Position numbers and translations under genes: made by a program. Below the pieces are notes generated by a model. The model searched no databases, had not been told where the DNA came from, and worked only from the letters and a program-made list of their open reading frames with translations. From Cannabis sativa (Eukaryota > Streptophyta > Magnoliopsida > Rosales > Cannabaceae), in the NCBI RefSeq assembly GCF_029168945.1, contig NC_083604.1, positions 74,106,211 through 74,170,210 of the forward strand: a DNA stretch of 64,000 nt. Direction: 5' to 3'. Positions within the stretch are counted from its first letter, which is position 1. Every line of letters starts with the position of its first letter. Below are positions 11,660 to 22,900 of this stretch, piece after piece.

Positions 11660-13404
11660 TACCCCCATCAGCCCCACTTCTCCAATTTTCCTTTTCCTTT
11701 CAAAATTCAAAAATTCCTTTAACCCCTCTTCCCCCCATCAGCCCACCACCACCCCGAAGCACTTCACCTCGGCGCACCACCACCCCGATGCACCCCCGAC
11801 GCACCACCAGCACCATCCCGATGCACCACCGGCCATTTTTAGTAAGTTTTTTTTTTTAATTTTACATTTGATATTATATAATTTTAGGTTTTAGATTTGT
11901 ATATTCAGTTTTTATTGTTGTATGTATATTTTTGATTTATAATCTGGGTGTATATTTATGTTTAGATCGGATTTTTTTTGTTTTTGTGATAGATCTGTAT
12001 ATATATTGTGCATTTGGGTGTATATATAATAATATGTGTATATATATACATTATTTGGGTATTAATTTTTTATTTTTTGTATATATATATTTTATTTGGG
12101 TATTTATTATTTGATATTGATATATATTTCCTGTGTATATATATAATTTATTTGGGTATTTATTATTTTATTTGTTTATATATTAACTGTATATACATAT
12201 ATATATTTCTGTATATATATATTCACTGTATATATATTTTTTTTATTGTTTTATTTGGGGATATATATATTTTATTTGTATATTAATTGTTTTATATTGG
12301 TATATATTTTCACTGTATATATATATGTATATATTAATGGGTTATATTTTTAAAATATAATGTATTTTTTTTGTATATTATATATATAATATATGTTGTT
12401 TTTGTTTATATATGTGTAGATTTAATATATATAATTTTGGTGAGTGTATATACTAAATAAATATATTTTGTAAAGTTTATATACATATTTTATTGTTGTA
12501 ATTTTTTTTACTTTTTTAATTTATTTTGTGGAATTGAAAGTATTTATTTTTGTTATTTTTGTTGTTATATTATAATTTTTATTTGATTTAATTAATTTTA
12601 TCGGGTATGTTTAATATGTAGTATTATCATAATAAAATGAGGATAGTTAAAAAATTATTTGGTATAATTTTAGGTGTTAAGTTTTGTAATTTGTTATTTT
12701 TTAAATAAACAAAAATGAAAATAATGAAAAAAATTAAAAAAGTATAATATAACATAAAAATTTGAATATTAAAAATTAAAAAGTTAAATAAAAATAATTT
12801 TTTTAATTTTAATAAAAATTGTAATTAAATTATTAAATTTTTATGTAAGTTTTTAAGAAAAAACATGTTAATGGAATTTTATGTTTTTATAATTTTATTA
12901 TTATAAAAATTGAGAATAAATATAGAATTAAAAAATTATAATTTAATATAAATTTATTTTATAAAGATAAACTTTTAATTTTATAAACTAAATAAAAAAT
13001 TAGTTTAAATTGTAATAAATTATATAAATTTTTAAATAAGTTTATTAGGGAAAATAGATAAGTTTATTAACTTTTAATAAGTTGTTTTAAAAAATAAATA
13101 TTTAAATCTAGAAACTAAGTTTAGGAGTTTTTTTATATAAATTAATAAATAACATAAAAATTAAATGTTATTAAAGAGTAATTTTTTTTATTTTTAAAAT
13201 TTAAGTTTTAATTATAATTTAATAAATAAATTTTTTATTTTAATGTGTCTAATTCATAAAATATTCATAAGATTTTATTAATGTTGAAAAGAATATGTCA
13301 ATGCTTTGGTATACTTATAAATATATACCATAGCTTTGTTATATTTCATAACACTTAATAAAACATTCAAATTTTTAATACTTTATTTGTCGCTTAAATT
13401 GTAG
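11660..13404 (+). other. 5' untranslated exon and AT-rich first intron of the CACTA transposase gene
   Basis: A C-rich leader (about 11660-11841, with repeated CACCACCCCGA-like phrases) ends at a GTAAGT donor at 11842. A 1.56 kb AT-rich intron follows, ending TTGTAG immediately before the ATG at 13405. The same arrangement occurs in the larger relative. Open frames inside the intron (for example 11932-12286) are low-complexity Ile/Tyr-rich and not genes. Confidence 0.65.
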
Positions 13405-14805
13405 ATGGCGACAATCGATAAGTCTTGGACCAAAATCAGAAATCGTGGTTGCCATGAATTTTGGAATGGTCTACAAGCCTTTTTAGCAATGGCATCAGAA
13501 CATAAGGATTGTGATGGTAGAATTCGATGTCCTTGTGTGAGATGTATAAATAGTAGGTTTGAAAAAATAGATAGGGTTAGAGCACACGTATTTGATCGAG
13601 GTTTCATGCAAGGATATGAGAAGTGGATTTATCACGGCGAGCCTGAGGATGTTGTCGATGATGTAGCAGTTGCCGATGTTGAATCAGAGGATGAAATGAT
13701 TCCTATTCTAGAAGACTTCTTTCCCCCAACAACAGAGGATGTACAAGGAGAAGATGAACAACCAACCACAAACCCTCAGTTTGATGACTTATTTGAGGAA
13801 ATTGAAGCTGAATTGTATCCCGGTTGTGATTGGATTTCGTCTCTCAACTTTTTAGCAAAGCTATTGCATAAAAGTTAGAGGAAAAATTCCTAATAACATC
13901 TTTGAAGAATTGTTGAAGCTTTTAAAGTTTGCATTTCCGAAGGAAAATAATATTCCACCAACTTACTACGAGGCAAAAAAGAGATTGAAGAAATTAGGCT
14001 TGGGTTATGAATCTATCCATGTCTGTTTGTATAATTGTTGCCTATTTTATAAGGAGAATGCATCCAAGGAGGCTTGTCCAGTTTGCGGAACTAGTCGTTG
14101 GGTTACTTCCGAGAACGCCAAAGCAAAAAAAGTTCCTTGCAAAGTCATGCGATACTTTCCGTTGACACCTCGGCTTAAAAGATTATATAGTTCGAGGATT
14201 ACAGCGAAGAGCATGATATGGCATCATACTGGAAAATCAAAAGATGATGGGGTTTTGCGACACCCGGTCGACGGTTTAGCTTGGAAAGACTTTGATGCAA
14301 AACATCCCGAGTTTGCAAAGGACCCAAGAAATGTTCGACTTGGGTTAGCTGCTGATGGATTTAATCCATTTGGCAACATGAGTCTTGCATACAGCATGTG
14401 GCCAGTGGTGTTGGCTAACTATAATCTACCACCTTGGTTATGTATGAAAGATAATTATTTTTTGCTATCTACCCTAATTCCTGGTGCAAAATCTCCAGGT
14501 AAAGACATGGATATATTTTTAAGACCTTTGGTGGATGAATTAAAGGAGTTGTGGAATAATGGGTTACCAACGAGAGATAGTTCGACAAACTCGATGTTCA
14601 CCATGCGTGCTGCGCTTTTGTGGACAGTGAATGATTTTCCTGCTCGTAGTAGCTTGTCTGGGTGGAGTGGTCAAGGTTATAAAGCTTGCCCTACTTGTAA
14701 TGAAGACACGACGTCCATTCGAGTGATCGGAAAGACATCATATGTTGGTCATCGAAGGTTCTTGCCAAGTAACCATGCAATGAGAAGGGATAATTTTATG
14801 TCCTC
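13405..14805 (+). pseudogene. Truncated TNP2-type CACTA transposase
   Basis: It starts MATIDKSWTKIRNRG, the transposon-associated domain seen at the start of plant CACTA transposases, and continues into the TNP2 (Transposase_21) domain with MIWHHTGK and LAADGFNPFG. A 2-bp loss relative to the intact copy at about 13870 shifts the frame (stop at 13878), and the second part is open from 13910. At about 14803 the sequence jumps from the middle of the TNP2 domain to the intron before exon 3 of the second gene, so the DUF4218 and DUF4216 parts are deleted. No active transposase can be made. Confidence 0.9.
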
Positions 14806-14846
14806 ATTTATAAATTAACATAATTTTAAATTATTTTATTACATAG

Positions 14847-16278
14847 TACTACTTTGATATCGATGGGAATCCCCATCGAGACCTACTTATGGGGACTTTA
14901 TATTCGGTGATGGCGGAGCGGTATAGTGAGCGAAAGACACTCAGACACAAGCATTTTAAACAACATTACAAAAAACCAGAAGATTGGGAGACAGTTCTCA
15001 AATTCCCCCCTGACTACTTGAATACCGAGACTTGGAAACCGGTTTGCGAATTGTTCGTTAGCGAGGCATTTTTGAATCGTTCAACTAAAAATAAATCGAA
15101 TCGGCAACTAATGAAATATCCAACAACGCAAGGCACAAAATCGTTGGCGTCCATACGCCACGGAATGGTATGTATTAATTCCTTAATTGTTAAATGTTTC
15201 ATAAAAAAAAATTCTTTAATAGTTAATAATATTTTTCTCTTATAATAAACTAATTTAATTATTTATATTCGTATAGGGGGGTCCTCCTGGAGAGCATGTA
15301 GTTGAAGCATGGAAGGAGATCCATGTGAAAAAACCGTCTGGAACTTTCGTTAATGAATTAGCTGCAAAAGATTATGTAAGTGAATAAAATGATTTATTAT
15401 TAAAATTTATATTTTATATTAATTATATATTCTAATAATTTTGATTTAAATAGGAGGAACTGATCAAGGAGCTTGATAGGAAGAGACTTGAACGACAATC
15501 CCAGAGCGATACTGGAACTGAATCTGAATCTGATACTGGTTATCAGTTTGACGTTTTGGAAACAGTTCTAGGCCAAAGATCTGACTATCAAAGAGGCGTG
15601 GGTAAAAGGCTCAAGGGCAAAGGAAAGAAACCAATCCCTCAAACTCAATCGACGGTGCCTCCCCAACCAACTACTGAAATGATGAGCACTGTGGCAGAAA
15701 TATTCTCAGCTATGCGTGCCACTTGGGGGGGTAATTTGACGCCTGAACAACGTGCTCAAATATTTAATCCACGTTTTGACAATTTTATTCAAACGTATAG
15801 TCAGTCGCAGTCGCCTGGTGGTTCGTCTTCTCAGAGTTATGCCGCTCCTCCGGAACAGCAACAACAACCTCCTCAACCACAACAGCCGTCTTCGCAACAA
15901 CAATTCCAAAGTTTGTCACAGCAGCAATTTGAAAATTTTTTGCAGCAGCAACCCCAATCTTTTCCTCAGCAGTTTCCTCAGCAGCAACAACAGTCTGCTC
16001 CGCCATTGGGAAATCAGTTCTTGTACCGAACACCATCAGAGTCTCCTCCGCTCGGCTCAAACTTTGCTGATTTTGGATTATTTGGGAGTTCATCGCAGGA
16101 GAACCAATTTTATTCAACTCCCATTTTCAACCAAGCTGAGCTCGGTAATTTAACGCTGGGTTTATCATCAGACCAAGCGTATGTGCCTTCTCCGCCACGG
16201 GCTTCGGGGACTCGTACCGAAAATAATCCAGATCAAGACTTCATAATTAGAGACCTGAATGAAGATGTTAATGAATAA
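14847..16278 (+). pseudogene. TNP1-like (Transposase_24) gene, exons 3-5 only
   Basis: Three exons match the intact gene on the other CACTA copy: 14847-15167, 15277-15375 and 15454-16278. They have the same GT/AG junctions and phase-0 joins, and all are open. They encode the second half of the Transposase_24 region (MAERYSERK, KFPPDYLNTETW), the linker KEIHVKKPSGTFV, and a basic then Gln/Pro-rich tail ending in DLNEDVNE. Exons 1 and 2 fall in the deleted interval, so the protein start is lost. The Gln-rich tail is two residues shorter than in the intact copy. Confidence 0.85.
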
Positions 16279-16531
16279 TTTATTTATGTTTTGTAATAAT
16301 TTAGTTTAATTTTGAGACAATATTTTATTAGGATTAATATGTTAAAGTTAATTACTTTGGAGACAATTTTAAATTATTAATAAATTTTATTAAATTGTTA
16401 TAATTATATTAATTAGATTTTATTTATTGAATATTCGTATAAATAATTAATAATTTATTTATATATAAGATTAATATATAAATAAATTTTTATAAATATT
16501 TATTATTTTTTTTTTAATTCTGAGGGGTGGT

Positions 16532-16594
16532 CCCGCCGCTATTGCTCTTTCTCAGTCTCGAAACACGAAACTGAGAAAGGGCAATAGCGGCGGG
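16532..16594. repeat. Subterminal hairpin of the deleted CACTA copy
   Basis: Arms of 25 bp (16532-16556 and 16570-16594) are inverted complements around a 13-base loop CTCGAAACACGAA. The same loop and outer stem occur in the other CACTA copy, with paired changes in the inner stem. Confidence 0.85.
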
Positions 16595-16793
16595 GTCCCG
16601 CCGCTATTGCTCCGCCGCTATTAATAGTATTAGCGGCGGACCCCTTTTTTGGCCGCTAATACTATTAATAGCGGCGGAGCAATAGCGGCGGACCAATAGC
16701 GGCCAAGGTCCGCCGCTATTGCCCTTTAGCAGCCAGAGAGGACACTAATAGCGGCGGAGAGGTCCGCCGCTATTACTGTTGAATGTTGTAGTG

Positions 16794-17762
16794 ATTGATC
16801 AATTCAGTTCTGCTTACTATACATGCATACTGGAGCCAAGTAATGATACTACCTAAAATAGTGATTGCTGATATTGAAGCTGTTTGTAGGAGTTTCTTAT
16901 GGAAAGGTCAAAGTGAAATGGCAGACCCTGGAAGTGTAGCTTCGGGGACATGTGTAAGCCTAAGAAAGCTGGTGGAATCGACTTCATGAGTATTCATGAA
17001 TGGAACAAAGCTGTTGTCATAAAAAATATTTGGACAATTGCATCAAAAAAAGATAATCTATGGGTGAAGTGGGTGCATAATTTCTATATTAACAAAGAAT
17101 CTTGGTGGGAGTATAAGGCCCCCACTCAAAGCAGCTGGTATTGGAGGAAAATTTTTGAACTCAAAGATGAATGGAAAGAGAAAGTCAGCTGCAGCCAGTT
17201 TACTGCTCAAAATTGCAAAGTTTTTGAAGTTTACAAAGTCCTAACAACAGCAGATGATTTATGTCATTGGAGCAAACAAGTATGGTCAAGGATGAACATT
17301 CCTAAACATAGCTTTCTCCTTTGGCTAGCAATGTTAGACAGATTAAAGACCAAACAGAGGCTGGTCAAGTTTCAAATTACATCAGATGCTCAATGCATTC
17401 TCTGTGGAGATTCAGAAGAAACAGCCCCTCACTTGTTTTTCTGTTGCAAATTTTCACAGGAATGCCTCAGACAAATCAAGGATTGGCTTTGTTGGAGAGC
17501 TGCAACTACAACCTTGCAGAATGTGCTTCGGTGGATCAACAGAGCTAAAATAAGTAAGTTTCGGAAAGCTGTTTATGCTGCTGCCATTGCAGCCTTAGTA
17601 TATCACATATGGAAAACCAGAAATTGTAAAATTTGGCAGGGAAGCAGCAGCCAAGTGCAGCAATTGATCCAAGAAGTAAAGTGGCAAGTCAAAACTAGGA
17701 TCACTTGTGTGATGCCTAAAACAGTAGCGAAAATAGACTATGAGTGGTTTATTTCTTTGTAA
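16794..17762 (+). pseudogene. LINE ORF2 second half (RT end, zf-RVT domain)
   Basis: It continues the LINE frame from the CACTA junction (INSVLLTIHAYWSQ...) through MILPKIV and CRSFLWKG. A frameshift near 16940 then moves the rest to another frame, starting around MCKPKKAGGIDFM and ending at the stop at 17760. The tail holds the zf-RVT zinc-binding region (IPKHSFLLWLA, CILCGDSEETAPHLFFCC) usual at the C-terminus of plant L1 ORF2. It is inactive because of truncation, insertion and frameshift. Confidence 0.9.
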
Positions 17763-18026
17763 TTAGATAGTGCATACAAGTTTAAAGGAAAAAAAAAGAG
17801 AGAAGAGAATGTATAGATCCTGTACAGACTTTGAATAGTCTTTAGATTGTATTAACTGTTTGTTGGAGCAATGAAATTCTGATTCATCAAAAAAAAAAAA
17901 TAGTACTTTTTAAAGAAAAATAAAAAATAAGAATTTTAAATATTATTTGTTTAAAAAATATATTTTTTTTTAATTTTTTATAACATATAATAAATGATTA
18001 AATACATTAATTTTAGTACGTCTATT

Positions 18027-18538
18027 TAGGATTTTTGCTCCTGAACTATGGCCTATGTATTGTTGTGCCCCCTGAACTTTTCAAACTGTTAAAAATATAT
18101 GCTCCATTAACTATTCACAGTGTTGCAAATTGGTCATTATGTCAAGTTTTATCACAAGTGGCAAACAAAATGATGACATGCATGGCTGCTTAGCCAGTTG
18201 TCACGTCAGTCACATCCCATGTCAACGCTACATGTGTACCTAATTTGAAAAAAAAAATAATTTAAATTTTTTTAATTTAATTTTACGTAATTTCTTAATC
18301 ATCAATTTATTTTGACTTTAATGGTTTTTTTAAAAAAGGTTATTTCTGTCTAATGTTAATTAAGTTATACATGTGGCACTTATAATGTGGCAATTGATTA
18401 AGCAACCATGTCATTATTTTGTTTGCCACGAGTGATAAAACTTGAAAAAAAGACCAATTTATAATACTGTGAATAGCTCATGGACCATTTGTAGCGGACT
18501 GAAAAGTTTAAGGGCCGACATAATTATGCATATGTTAC

Positions 18539-18545
<7 letters not shown>
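18027..18545. mobile_element. MITE with about 130-bp imperfect inverted repeats
   Basis: The left arm from CTGAACTATGGCC and the complemented right arm from CTGTAACATATGC share the blocks CTATTCACAGT, AAATTGGTC, CAAGTTTTATCAC and GTGGCAAACAAAAT. No coding sequence was seen. The right end abuts a 30-bp poly(T). The superfamily is not resolved because no clean target duplication was found. Confidence 0.6.

Positions 18546-18570
<25 letters not shown>
18541..18570 (+). repeat. Poly(T), 30 bp
   Basis: A pure T run at the right end of the MITE. Confidence 0.95.
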
Positions 18571-18576
<6 letters not shown>

Positions 18577-18843
18577 TGGATCGTACTAACTTTAGATTTT
18601 AATTGAGCTTCTACATCAATTTTTCAATAAGTTGTTTTAATTGCTTACGAAACACCTTTTTATCATCATTTTTAACTTTTTAAAAAATTATGCCAAACGA
18701 GTCCTATATTCTTGAAATGTTGCAGCGAATTAATCAAGCTTTTAAACTTCTTTTAACTTTTACACTCTTCTTCCAATATCAATTTGCTATGCATGAGGGT
18801 TGTATAATCCCACCAATAATTAATCTTCCTGATATATACATCG

Positions 18844-19782
18844 TGTTGAATAAAATCCACTTATAACCAGTCCTTTTACACTAAATATCCACATCAGCAA
18901 ATTACAAACAAAATAAAGCAAATAAGACTCGATCCTAGGGTGGCTTCGCCTCTAGTGGATCAAGACTTAGTAGTTAGTTACAACTGAAGTTGTAACTAAC
19001 TCCTAAGACTCTGATCAACCGACAGAACAACATTATAAATACTCAGATCTAAGCAAATAAACTTACTACTACAACACAGAATACAGATCAGAAAGAAACA
19101 GAGAGAGAGAGAAGGAATAAACCCTAGTTTGAGTCTTCAGCTCCAAGATCCAACCATGAGAACCCAGATCTCATGGTGAGAAGCTCGAAGAAGCAGTACA
19201 TGCACAAAGAAGACAAAGAAGAGAGTTAGATCGAGAACAAACGCAAAGAAAACAACAAAAACATAAAGTGTAAAGAAAGAAATCGAGCTTACCTGGTCGA
19301 TTTCTGTGACAGGAAGCTCCACAGTCTGTAAACAAACCTTGTGATAGTGGATATCAAGCTTTCATCTCTGAGAAGAGCTTGACAGAGACGTAGCCCAGAT
19401 TTGGGTGAACTCTGAAACAAATTCTGGTGTTTTCTCTCCTTGTTTTTTCTTTTTTCTCTCATCTAATCTAAGCTATGGATGTGTGTGGATGTGAATCTGG
19501 GTTTCAGATCTAGATTCGAGCAAGTTCTCAAAGAGTACTTGCTCTGCTAGGGTTTCGAGTTTGTGAGTGTGTGTGTGAATTATGTCTGAGTGTTTGGGAT
19601 TCTAGACTCTTCTATTGAGTCTTTGAATCATAGGTTTCATACGACATCAAGATTGGTGTCGTGGGGGTTAATACGGGGTCGTATTGGTCTAAGTTGTACT
19701 TAGACAAGGAAAGGTCAATTCTGACCTTAATACTGATATTATTATCTTTGTTGGTGTAGGGTTAAAACCGTAAATTCCTACA
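18844..19782 (+). repeat. Copia-1 5' LTR (939 bp)
   Basis: It starts TGTTGAATAAAATCC and ends AAATTCCTACA. It supplies promoter and polyadenylation signals to the element. Confidence 0.97.
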
Positions 19783-19783
19783 G

Positions 19784-19797
19784 TGGTATCAGAGCCT
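19784..19797 (+). promoter_or_regulatory. Copia-1 primer-binding site (initiator Met tRNA)
   Basis: TGGTATCAGAGCC begins one or two bases after the LTR. This is complementary to the 3' end of plant initiator methionine tRNA and is the usual primer site of copia elements. Confidence 0.9.
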
Positions 19798-19990
19798 TGT
19801 TTGGCTAAGGGAGATCAACAAAGATTCAAGAAAAATATCAGGAAGGAATTGTCAAGAAAATCTTGAAAGAAAGATTGACAAAAAGGAACAACACTCAAAC
19901 AGCAAGAAGATCAAGATTCAAACTCAAATTCCAGAAACACAAACTGAGAAATCTTAAAACTCTTATCTGTTTCTTTTCAATTTTATTAAA

Positions 19991-22900
19991 ATGAGTAACA
20001 TAAAAGTTGACATTGATAAATTTGATGGTACAGGGGATTACAGAATTTGGAGAAGGAAAATTAGGTCTCTACTAGCTCAACAAAAATTACTAAGGGTGCT
20101 AGATGAACCTATTGAATGGCCAGAGGGAACTTCTAAAATTCAACAAGAAGAATACCTAGAAACTGCTACTGGAATTCTAATCTTCAATCTATCAGATGCT
20201 ATAATAAGATTAGTAGACAAAGAAGAGACTCCATCAAAGATCTGGAAAAAGCTAGAGGAGCAATTTCAACAGAAATCTTTGACAAACAAGATTTATCTCA
20301 AGGAAAGGATTTTTGGGTTCAAAATGAACCAATCCAAGTCCTTAGATCAAAATCTTGATGAGTTCTTGAGGATGCACATTGAGCTTGCAAACTCAGGGGA
20401 AAATGAGGCTCTTAGTGATGAAAACCAAGCCATCATCATACTTAATTCATTGCCAGAAACTTACAGAGAAGTTAAAACAGCAATCAAGTATGGAAGGACC
20501 TCAATCACTCTTGATGAGGTTATCTCTGCCTTAAAATCTAAGGACTTAGAGATGAAATCAGAAAGGAATGGTGGCTCTAATGGTGAACTAAATCTGAGTA
20601 GAGGCAGATCTACTCAGAAGAAGCCTTGGCATGGAAAAGGGAGGAGTCAAAGCCATAGCAGGGGTCCAAACAGAGGACAAAACAAAGGCAGATCTAACTC
20701 TAAAGGGCCACAAGACACAGATGGATGTTACAACTGTGGGAAACCTGGACATTTCAAGAAAGATTGCTATTTCTTGAACAAAAACAGAAAGAACAAGTTT
20801 AATGGACAAAGAACTGATTACAATTCAGAATCCAGAAACCCTAAGAATAAAACAGATCACCAAAATGCAAATTTTAGTGACTGTTATGAAAATGGGGAAG
20901 TTTATGTTGCAGGATCATCTTTTAAAGATGATTGGATACTTGACTCAGGTTGTACATTTCATATGACTAATAACAGATCTATTTTGACTGATTTCAGGGA
21001 TTCAACTAAGGGAAAAGTGATTCTAGGGAATGACCAAAGCTGTGAAATTAAAGGGGCAGGAACAGTGGCATTTAAGATGCATGATGGGGTCACTAGATCA
21101 CTAACTGGGGTAAGATTTGTACCTGATTTATCTAGAAACCTAATTTCACTAAGTGTGCTTGATGATTTAAAAATAGAAAGCAAGATCAAAGATGGACAAA
21201 TGAAAATATGCAAAGGATCTATGACTATCATTAAAGGAGTTAAGAAAGAAGGCCTATACTACATGATTGGGGAACCTATAGCTAGAAGCAACAATACTGT
21301 TGGACAGAACAACATTTTACAAAGTCCTGAAGATGCTAAAGCTATACTATGGCACAACAGACTTGGACACTTAGCAGAAAAAGGCTTGCAAATTGTAAAT
21401 GAACAACAATTACTGGGCAAAGATAAAATCAGCAAAGTGGAATTTTGTGAGCATTGCATACTTGGAAAACATCACAGGTTGAAGTTCAAAACAGGTTCAC
21501 ATAAATCTAAAGGTATATTGGATTATATACATTCAGATTTATGGGGACCTGAAAAGACAGCAACACATGGAGGTAATACCTATTTTCTATCTATAGTTGA
21601 TGATTTTTCTAGAAAAGTATGGATTTTCTTACTGAAAAATAAAAATGATGCTTTTCAAAGGTTTAAACATTGGAAAACACTTGTTGAAAATCTCACTAAC
21701 AGAAAGGTTAAAAATCTAAGGACAGACAATGGTCTGGAATTTTGCAACAATGAATTTGACATGTTTTGCAGAGAAACAGGTATCCAAAGGCACAGAACAG
21801 TTAGGCTAACACCACAACAAAATGGTGTTGCAGAGAGAATGAACAGAACCATTCTGAACAAAGCCAGATGTATGTTAATACAATCTGGTTTGTCCCATGG
21901 TTTCTGGGGAGAAGCAGTTATGACATCTGCTTATTTAATAAACAGATGTCCCTCAAGTGTTATTGAATTCAAAACACCTGAGGAAAGGTGGTCTGGTAAA
22001 CCACCAGATCTTTCAAACCTAAGAGTTTTTGGTTGTAGTGCATTTGTGCACCAGAGTATTGGTAAGCTAGAACCTAGAGCTATTAAAGGGGTTTTTCTAG
22101 GCTATCCTGAAGGAGTTAAGGGTTACAGAATTTGGCTAAGAGACAAAGGTGGATTCAAAACTATAATTAGCAGAGATGTTATTTTTAAAGAAAATGAATT
22201 TCCTTGTTTGCTTAAAACTAACCCTGCAGGTACAGTAGACACTAACCATGCAGGTACAATACAGTTTGACCCTACTCTATGGAGGCTAGATGACCAAGAA
22301 GAACCTGATATAAATCAGGTGGAACCAGCTGGAAGTGAACCTGATCAGGATCAGGTGGAACAAACAGAAAGCTCCAACAGAGAAGGAACTGAAGGAGAAG
22401 AGCAACAGGGAGATGAAACTGAAGTGGTTCAGCCCACTGAAGCTCTAGATGACTACCAATTAACCAGAGACAGAGAAAAGAGGACACCTAAACCTAATCC
22501 TAAGTACAGTTTCAATATCTGGAATGAAGACATAGCCTATGCCTTCATGACTGCTATGAAATCTCTAAGTACAGAACCTCAAACCTATGAAGAAGCTATG
22601 ACAGGACCTAATGCTAAGAAATGGTTTAAAGCTATGGATTCAGAAATGGTTTCTCTGAAGAAAAACAAGACCTGGATAATGGTTCTAAGGCCTAAAGGGA
22701 AAAGAATAATAGCCTGCAAGTGGGTTTACAAGCATAAAGAAGGGATAATTGAAGGTGAACCTATAAGATTTAAGGCTAGGTTAGTAGCCAAAGGTTTTAC
22801 ACAGAAAGAAGGAGTTGACTACAATGAGATATTCTCACCAGTAGCCAAGTACAAGACCATAAGGATAATGCTATCTATAGCTAATCAGTTTGACATGGAA

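Larger units (their letters stand above)
11366..16793 (+). mobile_element. CACTA (En/Spm) DNA transposon, internally deleted copy
   Basis: It begins CACTACAA and ends TTGTAGTG, flanked by the 3-bp duplication att (11363-11365 and 16794-16796). Both ends carry arrays of TATTAGCGGCGG / CCGCCGCTAATA subterminal repeats (about 11385-11650 and 16525-16780), expected to bind the element's TNPA-like protein. It is a close relative of the 34041-42858 element, in opposite orientation, but is 5428 bp against 8818 bp because the middle of the transposase gene, its 3' exons and the first two exons of the second gene are gone. It is non-autonomous. Confidence 0.95.
10829..17900 (+). mobile_element. L1-type LINE, 5'-truncated, split by a CACTA element
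   Basis: The left end starts inside reverse transcriptase, and the right end is a 12-bp poly(A) at 17889-17900. The candidate target duplication is aaaatagt at 10821-10828 and 17897-17904 (overlapping the A tail). A small duplication of TTCAATGGTTCT at 10830 and 10850 sits at the truncated 5' junction. The CACTA element occupies 11366-16793. Removing it and one 3-bp target copy rejoins the reverse-transcriptase frame exactly. Confidence 0.85.

Noticed and set aside
11932..12286. Open frames rich in Ile/Tyr/Phe in the CACTA leader intron
   Set aside because: Low-complexity TA-rich intron sequence between a good donor (11842) and acceptor (13404).
19137..19322. Antisense 61-codon hydrophobic frame, repeated at 24523-24708
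   Set aside because: It lies inside both Copia-1 LTRs and is present twice only because the LTRs are duplicates. It has no domain, and a purine-rich LTR gives hydrophobic antisense frames by chance.
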